DNA from: Cichorium intybus
Taxonomy: Eukaryota > Streptophyta > Magnoliopsida > Asterales > Asteraceae
Assembly (NCBI GenBank): GCA_023525715.1
Contig: CM042013.1
Coordinates: forward strand, 80,682,494-80,746,493
Length of the DNA stretch: 64,000 nt
Direction: 5' to 3'
Part shown: piece after piece, positions 10,320 to 19,719 of the stretch
Layout: each line of letters begins with the position of its first letter
Numbering within the stretch: the first letter of the stretch is position 1
Notes under the pieces: generated by a model
What the model saw: only the letters and a program-made list of their open reading frames with translations
Told to the model about the DNA's origin: nothing
Databases searched by the model: none
Program-made: the position numbers and the translations under genes

Positions 10320-13142
10320 ATGTCTTCCGCAAACTACTCAAACATAAATTCTGTATCTATTGCTAACAGTATAGGTTCAGGTACTCGAGCACCCATTCTT
10401 ATTCCCGAAGAATATAAATCATGGGTAGGTCGTATGAATCTTCATCTCAACTCTATAAGTGAAGACGTGTGGAAATGTGTAGACGGATCTCTACCAGATA
10501 ACATGACTTCTCTTACGAGTAACTTGGACATACTGAATGAAAGGAAGAAACTCGAACTTCAAGCCAAAAAGGAACTTGTGTCTGGAATACCCCACAGTAT
10601 TCTAAGCCAAATGAATGATATAATTCTTTTAACCGCAAACCAAATTTGGCAAACTTTGAAAAATCGCTTTGAAGGAAATGAGAGAATCATTGGAAACAAG
10701 AAAACATCTGTTTTAAACGAATTTGACAACTTCAAAATGTTTTCACATGAGACCATCCATGATGCTCATGACAGATTCAATCTCATTACCATCAAAATGA
10801 ATAATTTAGGCATCAAAAAGTCACAGCATGAAATAAACCTCAAATTTTTAAACAACCTTTATGAAAGCTGGAAAATGGTCAAACTAATCATCCAGGGAAA
10901 TCCGGCAATTCATACTGAATCTTTGTACAATCTGTACGGAGAATTACAATCGTATGAATCCTCGATTGACCCACCAACGTCTACTTCTTTTGGAGGACCG
11001 CTTGCTCTGTTGTCAACATCCTCTCAAAACCAAACACATTTTCCTGATCAAAGTCAAATTGATCAAAATCAAACTTTCTTAAGTAATCCTTGTGACTTGT
11101 CCGATCCAAATAATGAAGCTGACTACCATCAATTGTGTGCTTTGGTAGCAAACACTAATCTCGAAAGATTTTTGCCACATCATAGACCAAACTTTCAACA
11201 AAGATCCACTTTTGGACAAAACTTTCAGAATCGTGGTTTTCAAAATAATAACAACTCTTACAATCAAAACAATGGTTTTCAAAATAACCAAAATTCTGGA
11301 TTTCAGCAAAATCATTCAAAACCATCTCAACAGAAACAAACTCAAACATCCGAAAGAACTCCCGTTAAAAGCCAAAAGGCTGACAATAACGATGATGATG
11401 ATGAGGTAATCATTTGTCACAAATGCAAAGGACTAAATCATTATGCCCGAGATTGTCGAGCCAAAATCAAGGTCAAAGACTCAGCTTACTACGCTCAAAA
11501 AGCCGAAGAGCTGAAGAAACAAGAACAGAAAGCAAAGCAAAAAGCTTTGATGGCATTCCACGAACCTAGCGTGGAATACTGGCCAACTTCTGATGATGAA
11601 ACAGATACTGAACCAGCTCAGTCAAACTTCTGCTTCATGGCTGACAATGAACCAACCACAAGAGCTCCATATGTCATCGATCAGGTATGGTCTATGATCT
11701 CAGATCTCGGTCTTTCAAGAACACCATTTGAGTCCCACATGACTAAGATTGAGAACAGTCTAAAAGCTGATCTCAGACTGTATCATGACACAATAGTCAA
11801 ATCTGATATCTACAAATCTGAATTACAAACCTTGCAACTCAGATTTGGAGAATCCACACGGACTAGAGACAAACTTGAAAGAGACATTGAACGAAAATCT
11901 GAAGAAAATAATCACATCCTAGAACAATTAAATGAAGCTCTAAAACAGAAAAGGGACTTAGAAATAAAAAATCAATCTGTTATTTCATCTGAAATAAAAG
12001 ATACGTTAGAAAAGGAAGTCCTTCAGTTAAAACAAAAAATTCAAGATTTAACTGACAAAAACACTAGTTTAAATCTAAAACTAGATGATTCTTCAAAGCA
12101 AATTAAATTTCTTGAATCCGAAAATCAAAGATTTCAAGGAAAACTGGAATCTATCAATATTGCCAGAAAATTGAGTGATGATGTTTTCACTAAAGCAAAC
12201 AACTTAGGAACTGGCAAAATTGATACGAATTATAAACCGGGAATTGGAAGAGAATCTTTTGAAAATGAAGAGACTGAAAAGAAAAATGGAACAATTTGTG
12301 AAAACTCTAAATCACCTCTACCAGATTTTTTCTTATCTGCTAATGAGGACGATTCAGATGACGAAACAGTTATCAACTGTAGCCCAGATGATACTGCTTT
12401 CACTGTTTCCAAAAAGTCTTTCAAAAGAGTTTTAAAATCCGAATCAGACTCTGCTAGTTCAGTAACTCATCAATTGAGATCTACTAAACTAACAATGAAT
12501 GATGGCACAATCAAACTTGAAAATTTCTTAAATGGAGAAAATTCTGATCATCAAAATGGCAGTACTTCTGCTCCAACTGTCTTTCCCTCTTTAAATTCAA
12601 CCTTTATTGGAAAGAACAATCTGGGACAAAAGTATTCAAAGAAACAACAGACAAATAAACAAACCATTCAAGCTGTCAGTAAACCAATAGAACAAAGCAG
12701 GCCCTTTGTTTTCAAAGAAAAACCTTTGAAACCAAGCGCTGTGCCACAAAAACAGACCTTTAATCCAAAACAAAAACTGTTTCAAAAACCAATTCAAAAT
12801 CGCTTTCAAGAGATAAACTTTAATCTCTCAAGGAACTTTCAGAGACCATCATTTCACCAAATTCCATTCCATCATCAAAGTGTTTTCCAAAACCATTCAG
12901 ATCCCAGATACAAAGAAAGGTCATCAAACAGAACTTCAAATAAAGGATACTTTTCACAAAATCATAAATCGATACAAATGACAGGTTTTCAAAGACAAAT
13001 CTTAAATTGGGAAAATCTGATAAGTCAAATCAAGCCTCAACCACTTCGTCAAATTAACAGAAACCATAATGATTTCAGATTATCAAAAACCATTAACAAA
13101 TCAGGACCCACCATGGTTTGGGTACCTAAACTTTCTGTCTAA
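10320..13142 (+). CDS. gag: Element B gag polyprotein (940 aa)
   Basis: First ATG after the leader A-run. N-terminal copia gag domain (about 1-220, containing YKSWVGRMNLHL and LYNLYGELQSYE), Gln/Asn/Phe-rich linker (about 240-340), CCHC zinc knuckle CHKCKGLNHYARDC at about 366-379, a long coiled coil (about 470-620), an acidic block NEDDSDDETVINCSPDD, and a basic Gln/Pro/Lys tail ending WVPKLSV. The large size and coiled coil fit Sirevirus gags. It would assemble particles and bind genomic RNA. Ends in a TAA (13140-13142) in frame with pol, so gag alone is the default product. No lesion seen. Confidence 0.93.
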   Translation: MSSANYSNINSVSIANSIGSGTRAPILIPEEYKSWVGRMNLHLNSISEDVWKCVDGSLPDNMTSLTSNLDILNERKKLELQAKKELVSGIPHSILSQMNDIILLTANQIWQTLKNRFEGNERIIGNKKTSVLNEFDNFKMFSHETIHDAHDRFNLITIKMNNLGIKKSQHEINLKFLNNLYESWKMVKLIIQGNPAIHTESLYNLYGELQSYESSIDPPTSTSFGGPLALLSTSSQNQTHFPDQSQIDQNQTFLSNPCDLSDPNNEADYHQLCALVANTNLERFLPHHRPNFQQRSTFGQNFQNRGFQNNNNSYNQNNGFQNNQNSGFQQNHSKPSQQKQTQTSERTPVKSQKADNNDDDDEVIICHKCKGLNHYARDCRAKIKVKDSAYYAQKAEELKKQEQKAKQKALMAFHEPSVEYWPTSDDETDTEPAQSNFCFMADNEPTTRAPYVIDQVWSMISDLGLSRTPFESHMTKIENSLKADLRLYHDTIVKSDIYKSELQTLQLRFGESTRTRDKLERDIERKSEENNHILEQLNEALKQKRDLEIKNQSVISSEIKDTLEKEVLQLKQKIQDLTDKNTSLNLKLDDSSKQIKFLESENQRFQGKLESINIARKLSDDVFTKANNLGTGKIDTNYKPGIGRESFENEETEKKNGTICENSKSPLPDFFLSANEDDSDDETVINCSPDDTAFTVSKKSFKRVLKSESDSASSVTHQLRSTKLTMNDGTIKLENFLNGENSDHQNGSTSAPTVFPSLNSTFIGKNNLGQKYSKKQQTNKQTIQAVSKPIEQSRPFVFKEKPLKPSAVPQKQTFNPKQKLFQKPIQNRFQEINFNLSRNFQRPSFHQIPFHHQSVFQNHSDPRYKERSSNRTSNKGYFSQNHKSIQMTGFQRQILNWENLISQIKPQPLRQINRNHNDFRLSKTINKSGPTMVWVPKLSV

Positions 13143-13152
13143 TTGCAGGCAC
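13122..13152 (+). promoter_or_regulatory. Gag/pol junction of B: stop codon embedded in a splice-acceptor-like string
   Basis: The gag stop TAA is followed without any frame change by TTG CAG. The string CTTTCTGTCTAATTGCAG/G has a pyrimidine-rich tract, a CTAAT branch-like sequence and CAG/G, as in plant 3' splice sites. Element A keeps TTTCTGTCTAATTGCAGG (2313-2331) although the flanks differ. Two readings: stop-codon readthrough (reported for Sireviruses such as SIRE1), or pol made from a spliced RNA. I cannot decide between them; no donor is demonstrated. Confidence 0.5.
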
Positions 13153-16100
13153 TTTGTGCTGGAGAGCCCAAGGATGGCACATGGTATATCGATAGTGGCT
13201 GCTCCAAGCATATGACAGGAAACCAAAGCTTTCTACGAGACTTCAAACCCGCAGAATCCAAACAAGATGTGACTTTTGGAAATAACATGACTGCAAGAAT
13301 CAAAGGTTATGGAAACATAACAAATGGTCACTTCACCATCAAGAAAGTAGCCTACGTTGACGGCCTGAAACACAACTTAATCAGCGTATCACAACTTTGT
13401 GACAACAATCATGAAGTTCTTTTCACCAAACAGCGAAGCATAATCACGGATGCCAAGACCAAAGCCATTCTAGTTAATTCTGATCGTCTAGGCAACATGT
13501 ATCCACTAGATATGGACCTTATCTATGGAAAACCAGACATCTGTCTCTTATCCAAAGCTTCAGCTGATATTAGCTGGTTGTGGCATCGTCGTCTTTCCCA
13601 TCTCAACTTCGGCTACATCAACAAATTGATCGGAGATGATCTAGTTCGAGGACTGCCACTTCTGAAGCTCGACAATGAAACTCTTTGTGCCGCTTGTGAA
13701 AAAGGAAAACTTTCCAAATCCTCTCACAAAAGCATTACAGAATCTAGTGTATCCGAACCACTAGAACTGCTGCACATAGACCTCTGTGGCCCCGCCAAAA
13801 TCCAAACAATACAAAGGAAGAAGTATGTCCTTGTCATAGTTGATGGCTTCACTCGATTTACATGGGTCTTTTTCTTAAGACTAAAATCAGAAGCACCAGA
13901 AGAGATGATCAACTTTATAAAACAGATCGAACTAAAGCTCAAACGACCAGTTCGAAAAATCCGAAGTGATAATGGTTTGGAGTTCAAAAACATAACTCTA
14001 GACTCATTTCTCAAAAACAAAGGCATCGAACACAACTTCTCAGCCCCTTACACTCCTCAACAAAACGGCGTTGTTGAAAGAAGGAACCGAACTCTGTGCG
14101 AAGCTGCAAGATCAATGCTTATCTTTGCTGATCTGCCACAATACTTCTGGGCAGAAGCAATTGCCACAGCTTGCTACACACAAAATCGCTCCTTAATTCA
14201 CAAAAATCTTCATAAAACACCATATGAAGTCATTAACAACCGAAAACCAAATATCAAATTTTTTCATATTTTTGGTTGTCGATGCTTCATAAAGAATAAT
14301 AAAGATCACCTTTCAAAATTTGAATCAAGGTCGGACGAAGGAATTTTCCTTGGTTACTCATTTTCTTCAGCTGCTTATCGAGTACTGAACAAACGTACAA
14401 GAGTAATTGAAGAAAGTACCGATGTCCACTTCGATGAATTTTATGTCAGAAAATTGGATCGTGAACATTTTGGTTCACAAATGATAGATAATATTTTTCA
14501 AAATCCAATTCCACAAACACCATCTCCTGACATAGACATTGAAGTTGATATTGATTTACTTTTTGAACAACCTAAAACTGCTTATAATTCTGAAATTCTA
14601 ACTACTCAAATTAATCCTACAGGAACACCCACTGAAGGAACTTCCCAAAGAAACAGAAATGTTGCAGATCAAGTTGAGGGGGAACCACAAACACATACTT
14701 CCTCATTAGAACAAACACCAAATCCTCCTTTAACCACCCCAGACTTTACTACTCTATCCCCAAATATCCAAAACAATCCCGATGTAACATTTATGGGGGA
14801 ACCTTCAAACCTCTTCCAAGAAGAAACTACTGGAGAAGAACAATGGGATACTGAAAATCCTATTATTACAACGGAAGAAAATCGTTTAATAAAATGGACC
14901 AGAAACCATCCCACTGACCTAATCATCGGAGATCCCAACTCAGGCATCCAAACTAGAGCCGCAACTGCAAATGAATGTTTATTTGGAGCCTTCCTATCCA
15001 TGACTGAACCCAAAACCATACATACTGCTCTCAAAGACCCAGACTGGGTAAAAGCTATGCAAGAAGAGCTAGCTGAATTCGAAAGAAATGACGTATGGAA
15101 TCTTGTTCCTACACCACCAGATGTTACTATCATAGGTTCAAGATGGGTATTCAGAAACAAGACTGACGATCAAGGAGTCGTGTGTCGAAACAAGGCACGT
15201 CTCGTAGTCAAAGGCTATTCACAACAAGAAGGAATAGACTACGATGAAACATATGCTCCAGTCGCCAGAATAGAAGCTATCCGCATCTTTCTCGCATATG
15301 CTGCACATAAGAACTTTAAAGTTTTTCAAATGGACGTTAAATGTGCATTCCTACATGGAGAGTTAGATCGAGATGTTTATATCCAACAACCACCAGGCTT
15401 TGAAGATCCCAAATTTCCTCATCACAGCTTCAAATTGCAGAAAGCTGTCTATGGTTTAAAACAAGCACCCCGTGCCTGGTATGCCACCTTGTCAACATTC
15501 CTCGAAGAATCAGGTTTCAAAAGGGGTTCAATCGATCAAACCCTTTTTCGAAAAATCTATAATAAACATCTCTTAATCGTACAAATATATGTTGATGACA
15601 TTATTTTCGGTTCTACTGATGAATCTTTGAGTGTTAAGTTTGCAGATTTAATGAAAAGCAAATTTGAAATGAGCATGATTGGGGAGATGACTACTTTTCT
15701 TGGACTTCAAATCAAACAGTCAACTGATGGAATTTTCATCAACCAAGAGAATTATGTCAAAAACCTACTCACTCGCTTTTCAATGGACAAATCTAATACT
15801 GCCAAAACCCCAATGGCCTTTGGATACAAAATCGATGCAGACTTAAATGGCAAACCCGTTGACCAGAAAAGATATCGTGGAATGATCGGATCACTATTAT
15901 ACCTCACTGCCAGCAGACCTGACATTATGTTTTCTACTTGTGTCTGTGCCAGATACCAAGCAAATCCAATGGAATCCCATGTCATTGCTGTGAAACGCAT
16001 CTTCAAATACCTAAAAGGCACTCCCAAACTTGGCCTTTGGTATCCAGCTAAATCCGATTTTCAGCTGAACGCTTTCACCGACTCAGACTATGGAGGATGT

Positions 16101-16544
16101 AAGCTAGATAGGAAAAGTACATCTGGTAGCTGTCAATTCCTAGGAGGTCGACTGGTAAGCTGGACTTCAAAGAAACAATCTTGCGTGTCCACTTCAACCG
16201 CAGAAGCTGAATATGTAGCTGCCGCAAGCTGCTGCTCACAAGTCATGTGGATGCAAACTCAATTACGTGACTATGGCTACAAAGTATCACAAATTCCCAT
16301 ATTTTGTGACTCAACCAGCGCAATCGCCATTTCTCACAATCCAGTGCACCATTCCATGACAAAGCACATCGATATTCGATATCACTTCATTAAAGACAAC
16401 ATTCAAAAGGGTCATATCGAATTACACTTCATAAACACCGAAAATCAAGTTGCCGATGTCTTTACTAAGGCTTTAGACGAAACCAAGTTTCAATACTTCC
16501 TAGGCCGTCTAGGAATGTTGAATCCAGATAACATTCATCCCTAA
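13143..16544 (+). CDS. pol: Element B pol polyprotein PR-INT-RT-RNase H (1133 codons)
   Basis: Open from the codon after the gag TAA to TAA at 16542-16544, with no ATG at its start, so it is made by readthrough or splicing. Protease active site DSG at residues 17-19 (WYIDSGCSKHMTG); GAG-pre-integrase zinc region about 148-190; integrase core about 205-320 (HIDLCGP, RSDNGLEFKN, VVERRNRT supplying D,D,E); variable linker about 420-560; RVT_2 reverse transcriptase about 635-880 with YVDDIIFGS; RNase H about 985-1110 (FTDSDYGG, STAEAEYVAA). All catalytic residues are present and no frameshift or stop is seen. Confidence 0.95.
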   Translation: MQALCAGEPKDGTWYIDSGCSKHMTGNQSFLRDFKPAESKQDVTFGNNMTARIKGYGNITNGHFTIKKVAYVDGLKHNLISVSQLCDNNHEVLFTKQRSIITDAKTKAILVNSDRLGNMYPLDMDLIYGKPDICLLSKASADISWLWHRRLSHLNFGYINKLIGDDLVRGLPLLKLDNETLCAACEKGKLSKSSHKSITESSVSEPLELLHIDLCGPAKIQTIQRKKYVLVIVDGFTRFTWVFFLRLKSEAPEEMINFIKQIELKLKRPVRKIRSDNGLEFKNITLDSFLKNKGIEHNFSAPYTPQQNGVVERRNRTLCEAARSMLIFADLPQYFWAEAIATACYTQNRSLIHKNLHKTPYEVINNRKPNIKFFHIFGCRCFIKNNKDHLSKFESRSDEGIFLGYSFSSAAYRVLNKRTRVIEESTDVHFDEFYVRKLDREHFGSQMIDNIFQNPIPQTPSPDIDIEVDIDLLFEQPKTAYNSEILTTQINPTGTPTEGTSQRNRNVADQVEGEPQTHTSSLEQTPNPPLTTPDFTTLSPNIQNNPDVTFMGEPSNLFQEETTGEEQWDTENPIITTEENRLIKWTRNHPTDLIIGDPNSGIQTRAATANECLFGAFLSMTEPKTIHTALKDPDWVKAMQEELAEFERNDVWNLVPTPPDVTIIGSRWVFRNKTDDQGVVCRNKARLVVKGYSQQEGIDYDETYAPVARIEAIRIFLAYAAHKNFKVFQMDVKCAFLHGELDRDVYIQQPPGFEDPKFPHHSFKLQKAVYGLKQAPRAWYATLSTFLEESGFKRGSIDQTLFRKIYNKHLLIVQIYVDDIIFGSTDESLSVKFADLMKSKFEMSMIGEMTTFLGLQIKQSTDGIFINQENYVKNLLTRFSMDKSNTAKTPMAFGYKIDADLNGKPVDQKRYRGMIGSLLYLTASRPDIMFSTCVCARYQANPMESHVIAVKRIFKYLKGTPKLGLWYPAKSDFQLNAFTDSDYGGCKLDRKSTSGSCQFLGGRLVSWTSKKQSCVSTSTAEAEYVAAASCCSQVMWMQTQLRDYGYKVSQIPIFCDSTSAIAISHNPVHHSMTKHIDIRYHFIKDNIQKGHIELHFINTENQVADVFTKALDETKFQYFLGRLGMLNPDNIHP

Positions 16545-18093
16545 TCTCTTACATTTTGTTTGTACAAAAGAGTGTTTACTTTCAGTCAAAATCAAAAATT
16601 TCCAAAAACATTCAAATAACCAAAATCTTCCAAAAACATCCACATAATCAAAAATCAAAAATTTCCAAAAACATTCAAATAACCAAAATCTTCCAAAAAC
16701 ATCCACATAATCAAAAATCAAAAATTAGAATAAAGTTTTATCTTTTTAAAATCTTTATAAAACCATGTGATTAACATCTTCTTGACTAAATTTTCAGATG
16801 CTTATGCTCGATGAATGTTCTCAGTAATATTGATTCTTATTTAAAGAGAAGGTTCAAATTTCAAACATTTATGTCATGTACATTCTCCTATTCCCTTTGA
16901 ATTTATTTCAAATATAACGATTTTATCAATTAAGGGACATAAGATCAGGAGATTCAGATGAAAACCAAACCCATGTGAGAAATTGTGCCTCGTCTTTAAC
17001 TGCTAAGTGAAATTCATTTCTGTGAGCAAAGGTGTTTTCATTATGACTTATAGGATTTATACTCTTATACCGTGATGCTAGTCTCATTTTTGCTTAGATA
17101 TCAAAATGACCAGGGACGATACAATCATTTCTTTATATATTAGACAAACTGTCTATTATATCACCTATCCCTATCCTCAATGAAGCCACATCAAGAAAAG
17201 ATATTTCATCTTGCATAGCAAGTCTGACATTTGGAGAAACGACAAAGTCGTATCCAAGAAAACCAAAAGAAAACTCAAAATCTCAAAACGCAAAAGATGT
17301 CAACAAATCACAACTGGTAAACACATCAGATATCTTTTCACAAATCAAGAAAAGATAAAGACAAAGGTGAACACCTCACCAAAGAAAAGGGAGACTTACA
17401 ACAACAATCAATCAAGACAGACATCTCTCAAAACTTTCCAAACAAACAGATTCTCAAAAACCGAAGATTTACCGGGATACTGTAGCCTTCATAATTGGAT
17501 ATTCTTAGTTGCAAACTGCACTATAAATATTTCTAAACCCCTCTACATGTATTTCCCGACGGAGAGAGAGTGAACATCAATGGCATGAATGAAGAAACCC
17601 ACTGAGTAATGCCGAAACCAGTCTTATGTGATTGATGATCTAAAATGAAGACCAAGTGACTAAAGTATATAGGTATAAATCCACATTAAACATAAGTCAA
17701 CACCTTCAAACTGAGAGATATCACTCATCTTTAGTGATTATACACCCGTTCTGCAACCAGAACAAACAAACACCTCAGTCAAGTGTGAGATATACCTATG
17801 AGAAGTTCATCTGAATCGACCTATTAAGATCACTTGTCGTCTTTATAAATGTTATAAAATCTTAAGGAATATTATGAAAGTTCATATACTAAAATCTTTT
17901 GATAATTGAACATGAAACTTTAATTCAGAAACAAATATTCTTGACAAACATTTTTCAAAACATAAGTAAAATCTAGTCACACTCTTTCAAAACAAGTGAT
18001 ATGGTTTTATAAATGTTTTATCCAAATTACAAGAATTTTCAACCTTACCTTTTTATCTGTTCTTATTTCAGTAATGATCACATAGGGGGAAAT
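16545..18093 (+). other. Element B 3' noncoding spacer and polypurine tract
   Basis: About 1.55 kb. 16598-16720 holds two tandem copies of a ~64-bp unit rich in CCAAAAACATTC. Two blocks shared with A (17081-17133 and 17552-17636) are far more alike than their surroundings. A 120-codon ORF (17211-17573) has no counterpart in A and no domain. The PPT AGGGGGAAA is at 18084-18092 next to the LTR. Confidence 0.75.
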
Positions 18094-19495
18094 TGTTGAA
18101 AATATATTTTTGTATGTGACAATCACTGAAATAAGATGAACTGTTATTATCTAACAAATATTATCAGTTTATTCCAGATTGCGTGAATTCAATATCAAAA
18201 ACAAGAATAAATCAAGACCCGAGAAACTTTGAGAAAACATCCAAACCTGAGGAAGTAACACTTCAAACCAAAGAGCAAAATACAACAATATCACACTGCT
18301 ACAGCGCTCGCGACGCGACGACCATCTTGGTCGCGACGCGAAGCGTTCAACGCGAGACAGAAGGCATGGTCGCGACTTGAAGGAGAAACAAAGACAGAAG
18401 ACCAAAAATCGCCCAGCGATCGCGACGCGACGAAGGTGATGGTCGCGACGCGAAGAGCTTGAACGCGAAGCTCCAACGTGACACCACCAACTTTCAAATC
18501 GCGAGACTACCAACTCACTACCTTCGCGATGCGACCAAAAGCAACGCGACCAAAAGGAATCACGACGAAAAGCTCGACATACCAGCGAAGACGCACTGAC
18601 CCGACAAAAAGCGCACCGACCACCAGCGAAGGCCCTTCGCGACGCGACGGACCATCCGGTCGCGACGCGAGCCCTGTATGTTCAGCAACTATAAATTAAG
18701 CCTTTCTCTTGCTATTTTGTTACACCCAATCAACCAAGAATTATACACTCATATACTCTCCAAGAAACCCACGACCAGAAACTTCAAGACTCTCAAATCT
18801 CTGCATTTGGTAACAAGAATCAAACCGCACAACCGCAAGAAACAAGATATCCTCCCGACACCAAAACTCCAAACCTCTAAACAACCTCTACCCGACACCA
18901 AACCTCAAACCTCCAAACAACCTCTACCCGACACTAAATATCACGAAAACCTCATTCAAACCCGAGCAAAGAACAAGAATCGAAGCTTCAAAGAAAATCG
19001 TCATATTCATCTGTTATCGATAAGTTCTTTTGAAATTATCCGTGTTATTATTGATTTATTGAAACTGTTATAAATCAACTGTACCAAACATCCAAGACAT
19101 AAAAATTGAACCGTGACAACGAAAACACATGTGGACTGTATTTAACCGAGACATCTAACTTCTAACTTCTAACCTTTTTATTTACTGTAAAAACACGTTA
19201 TCGTTGATAATGGCGTTTATTACATCTAACATCTAATTTCTAACTTCTAACTTCTAACCTTTTATTTATTGTAAAAACACGTTATCGTTGATAATGGAGT
19301 TTATTACACCTAACATTTAACTTCTAACTTTTACTTTACTTACCGCTTTCTGTCCATTTAAATACTGTCTAGTTTAGATTTACTATTCCGCAACTCTATT
19401 TTATTTCCGCATATTATAGACAAAATACATATCTGTCACACAGTAACCGGCTTAAAAACCCTTATTCGTGGAGATCGATTATCGTATTTTCAACA
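18094..19495 (+). repeat. Element B 3' LTR
   Basis: Same 1402-bp length as the 5' LTR with two visible base differences. Followed by duplication ATATT (19496-19500) and then the remaining 3' part of A's LTR. Confidence 0.95.
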
Positions 19496-19500
19496 ATATT

Positions 19501-19719
19501 ATTTATCGCTTTAAGTCATTTAATTACTGCAATTTATATGATTTATATATCTTTCACACAGTAAACGGTGCAAACCTTTATTTGTGGCGATCAAATTATA
19601 TATTTTTATTCTACAACTCTTATTATTTATTCCGCATTTATCTTTAATATATATATATTTGTCACACAATAAACGGTGCAAACCTTTATTTGTGGTGATC
19701 AGTTATTTTATTTTCAACA
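19501..19719 (+). repeat. Element A 3' LTR, second part
   Basis: Resumes A's LTR after B. It contains a ~107-bp duplication: CACACAGTAAACGGTGCAAA at about 19556 and CACACAATAAACGGTGCAAA at about 19663. Ends TTTTCAACA at 19719, TG...CA paired with 7458. Confidence 0.85.

Larger units (their letters stand above)
8615..19495 (+). mobile_element. Element B: complete, very young Sirevirus-like Ty1/copia retrotransposon
   Basis: 10,881 bp: 5' LTR 8615-10016, PBS 10019-10030, gag 10320-13142, pol 13143-16544, noncoding spacer, PPT 18085-18092, 3' LTR 18094-19495, duplication ATATT. The two 1402-bp LTRs differ by eye at two bases only (near 9050/18529 and near 9083/18562; both would fit C-to-T or G-to-A change). 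Both ORFs are open over full length with all catalytic motifs. It is the newest insertion of the left nest and the only element in the window that looks coding-competent. Sirevirus assignment rests on its 940-codon coiled-coil gag, protease motif, long 3' spacer and CG-rich palindromic LTR repeats. Confidence 0.95.
1..19719 (+). mobile_element. Element A: Sirevirus-like Ty1/copia retrotransposon, left-truncated, interrupted by element B
   Basis: The internal region enters at the left edge in mid-gag. By alignment with B, about 0.6 kb of gag, the leader and the 5' LTR lie outside. Order is gag, PR-INT-RT-RNase H, a 1.7-kb noncoding 3' region, PPT, then a 3' LTR of 7458-8614 plus 19501-19719, split by B at 8615-19495. 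The LTR ends TG...CA, and A sits inside the pol of minus-strand element C; the right-hand 5 bp of its target duplication would be CACTG (19720-19724). A is dead: a gag frameshift near 385-395, a TGA at 3046-3048 and a 1-nt insertion near 5063. Copia order and the Sirevirus assignment (large coiled-coil gag, DSGC-HMTG protease, gag ending in a WVPK string, iMet PBS in its relative B) are family knowledge; the lineage call is inference. Confidence 0.85.
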
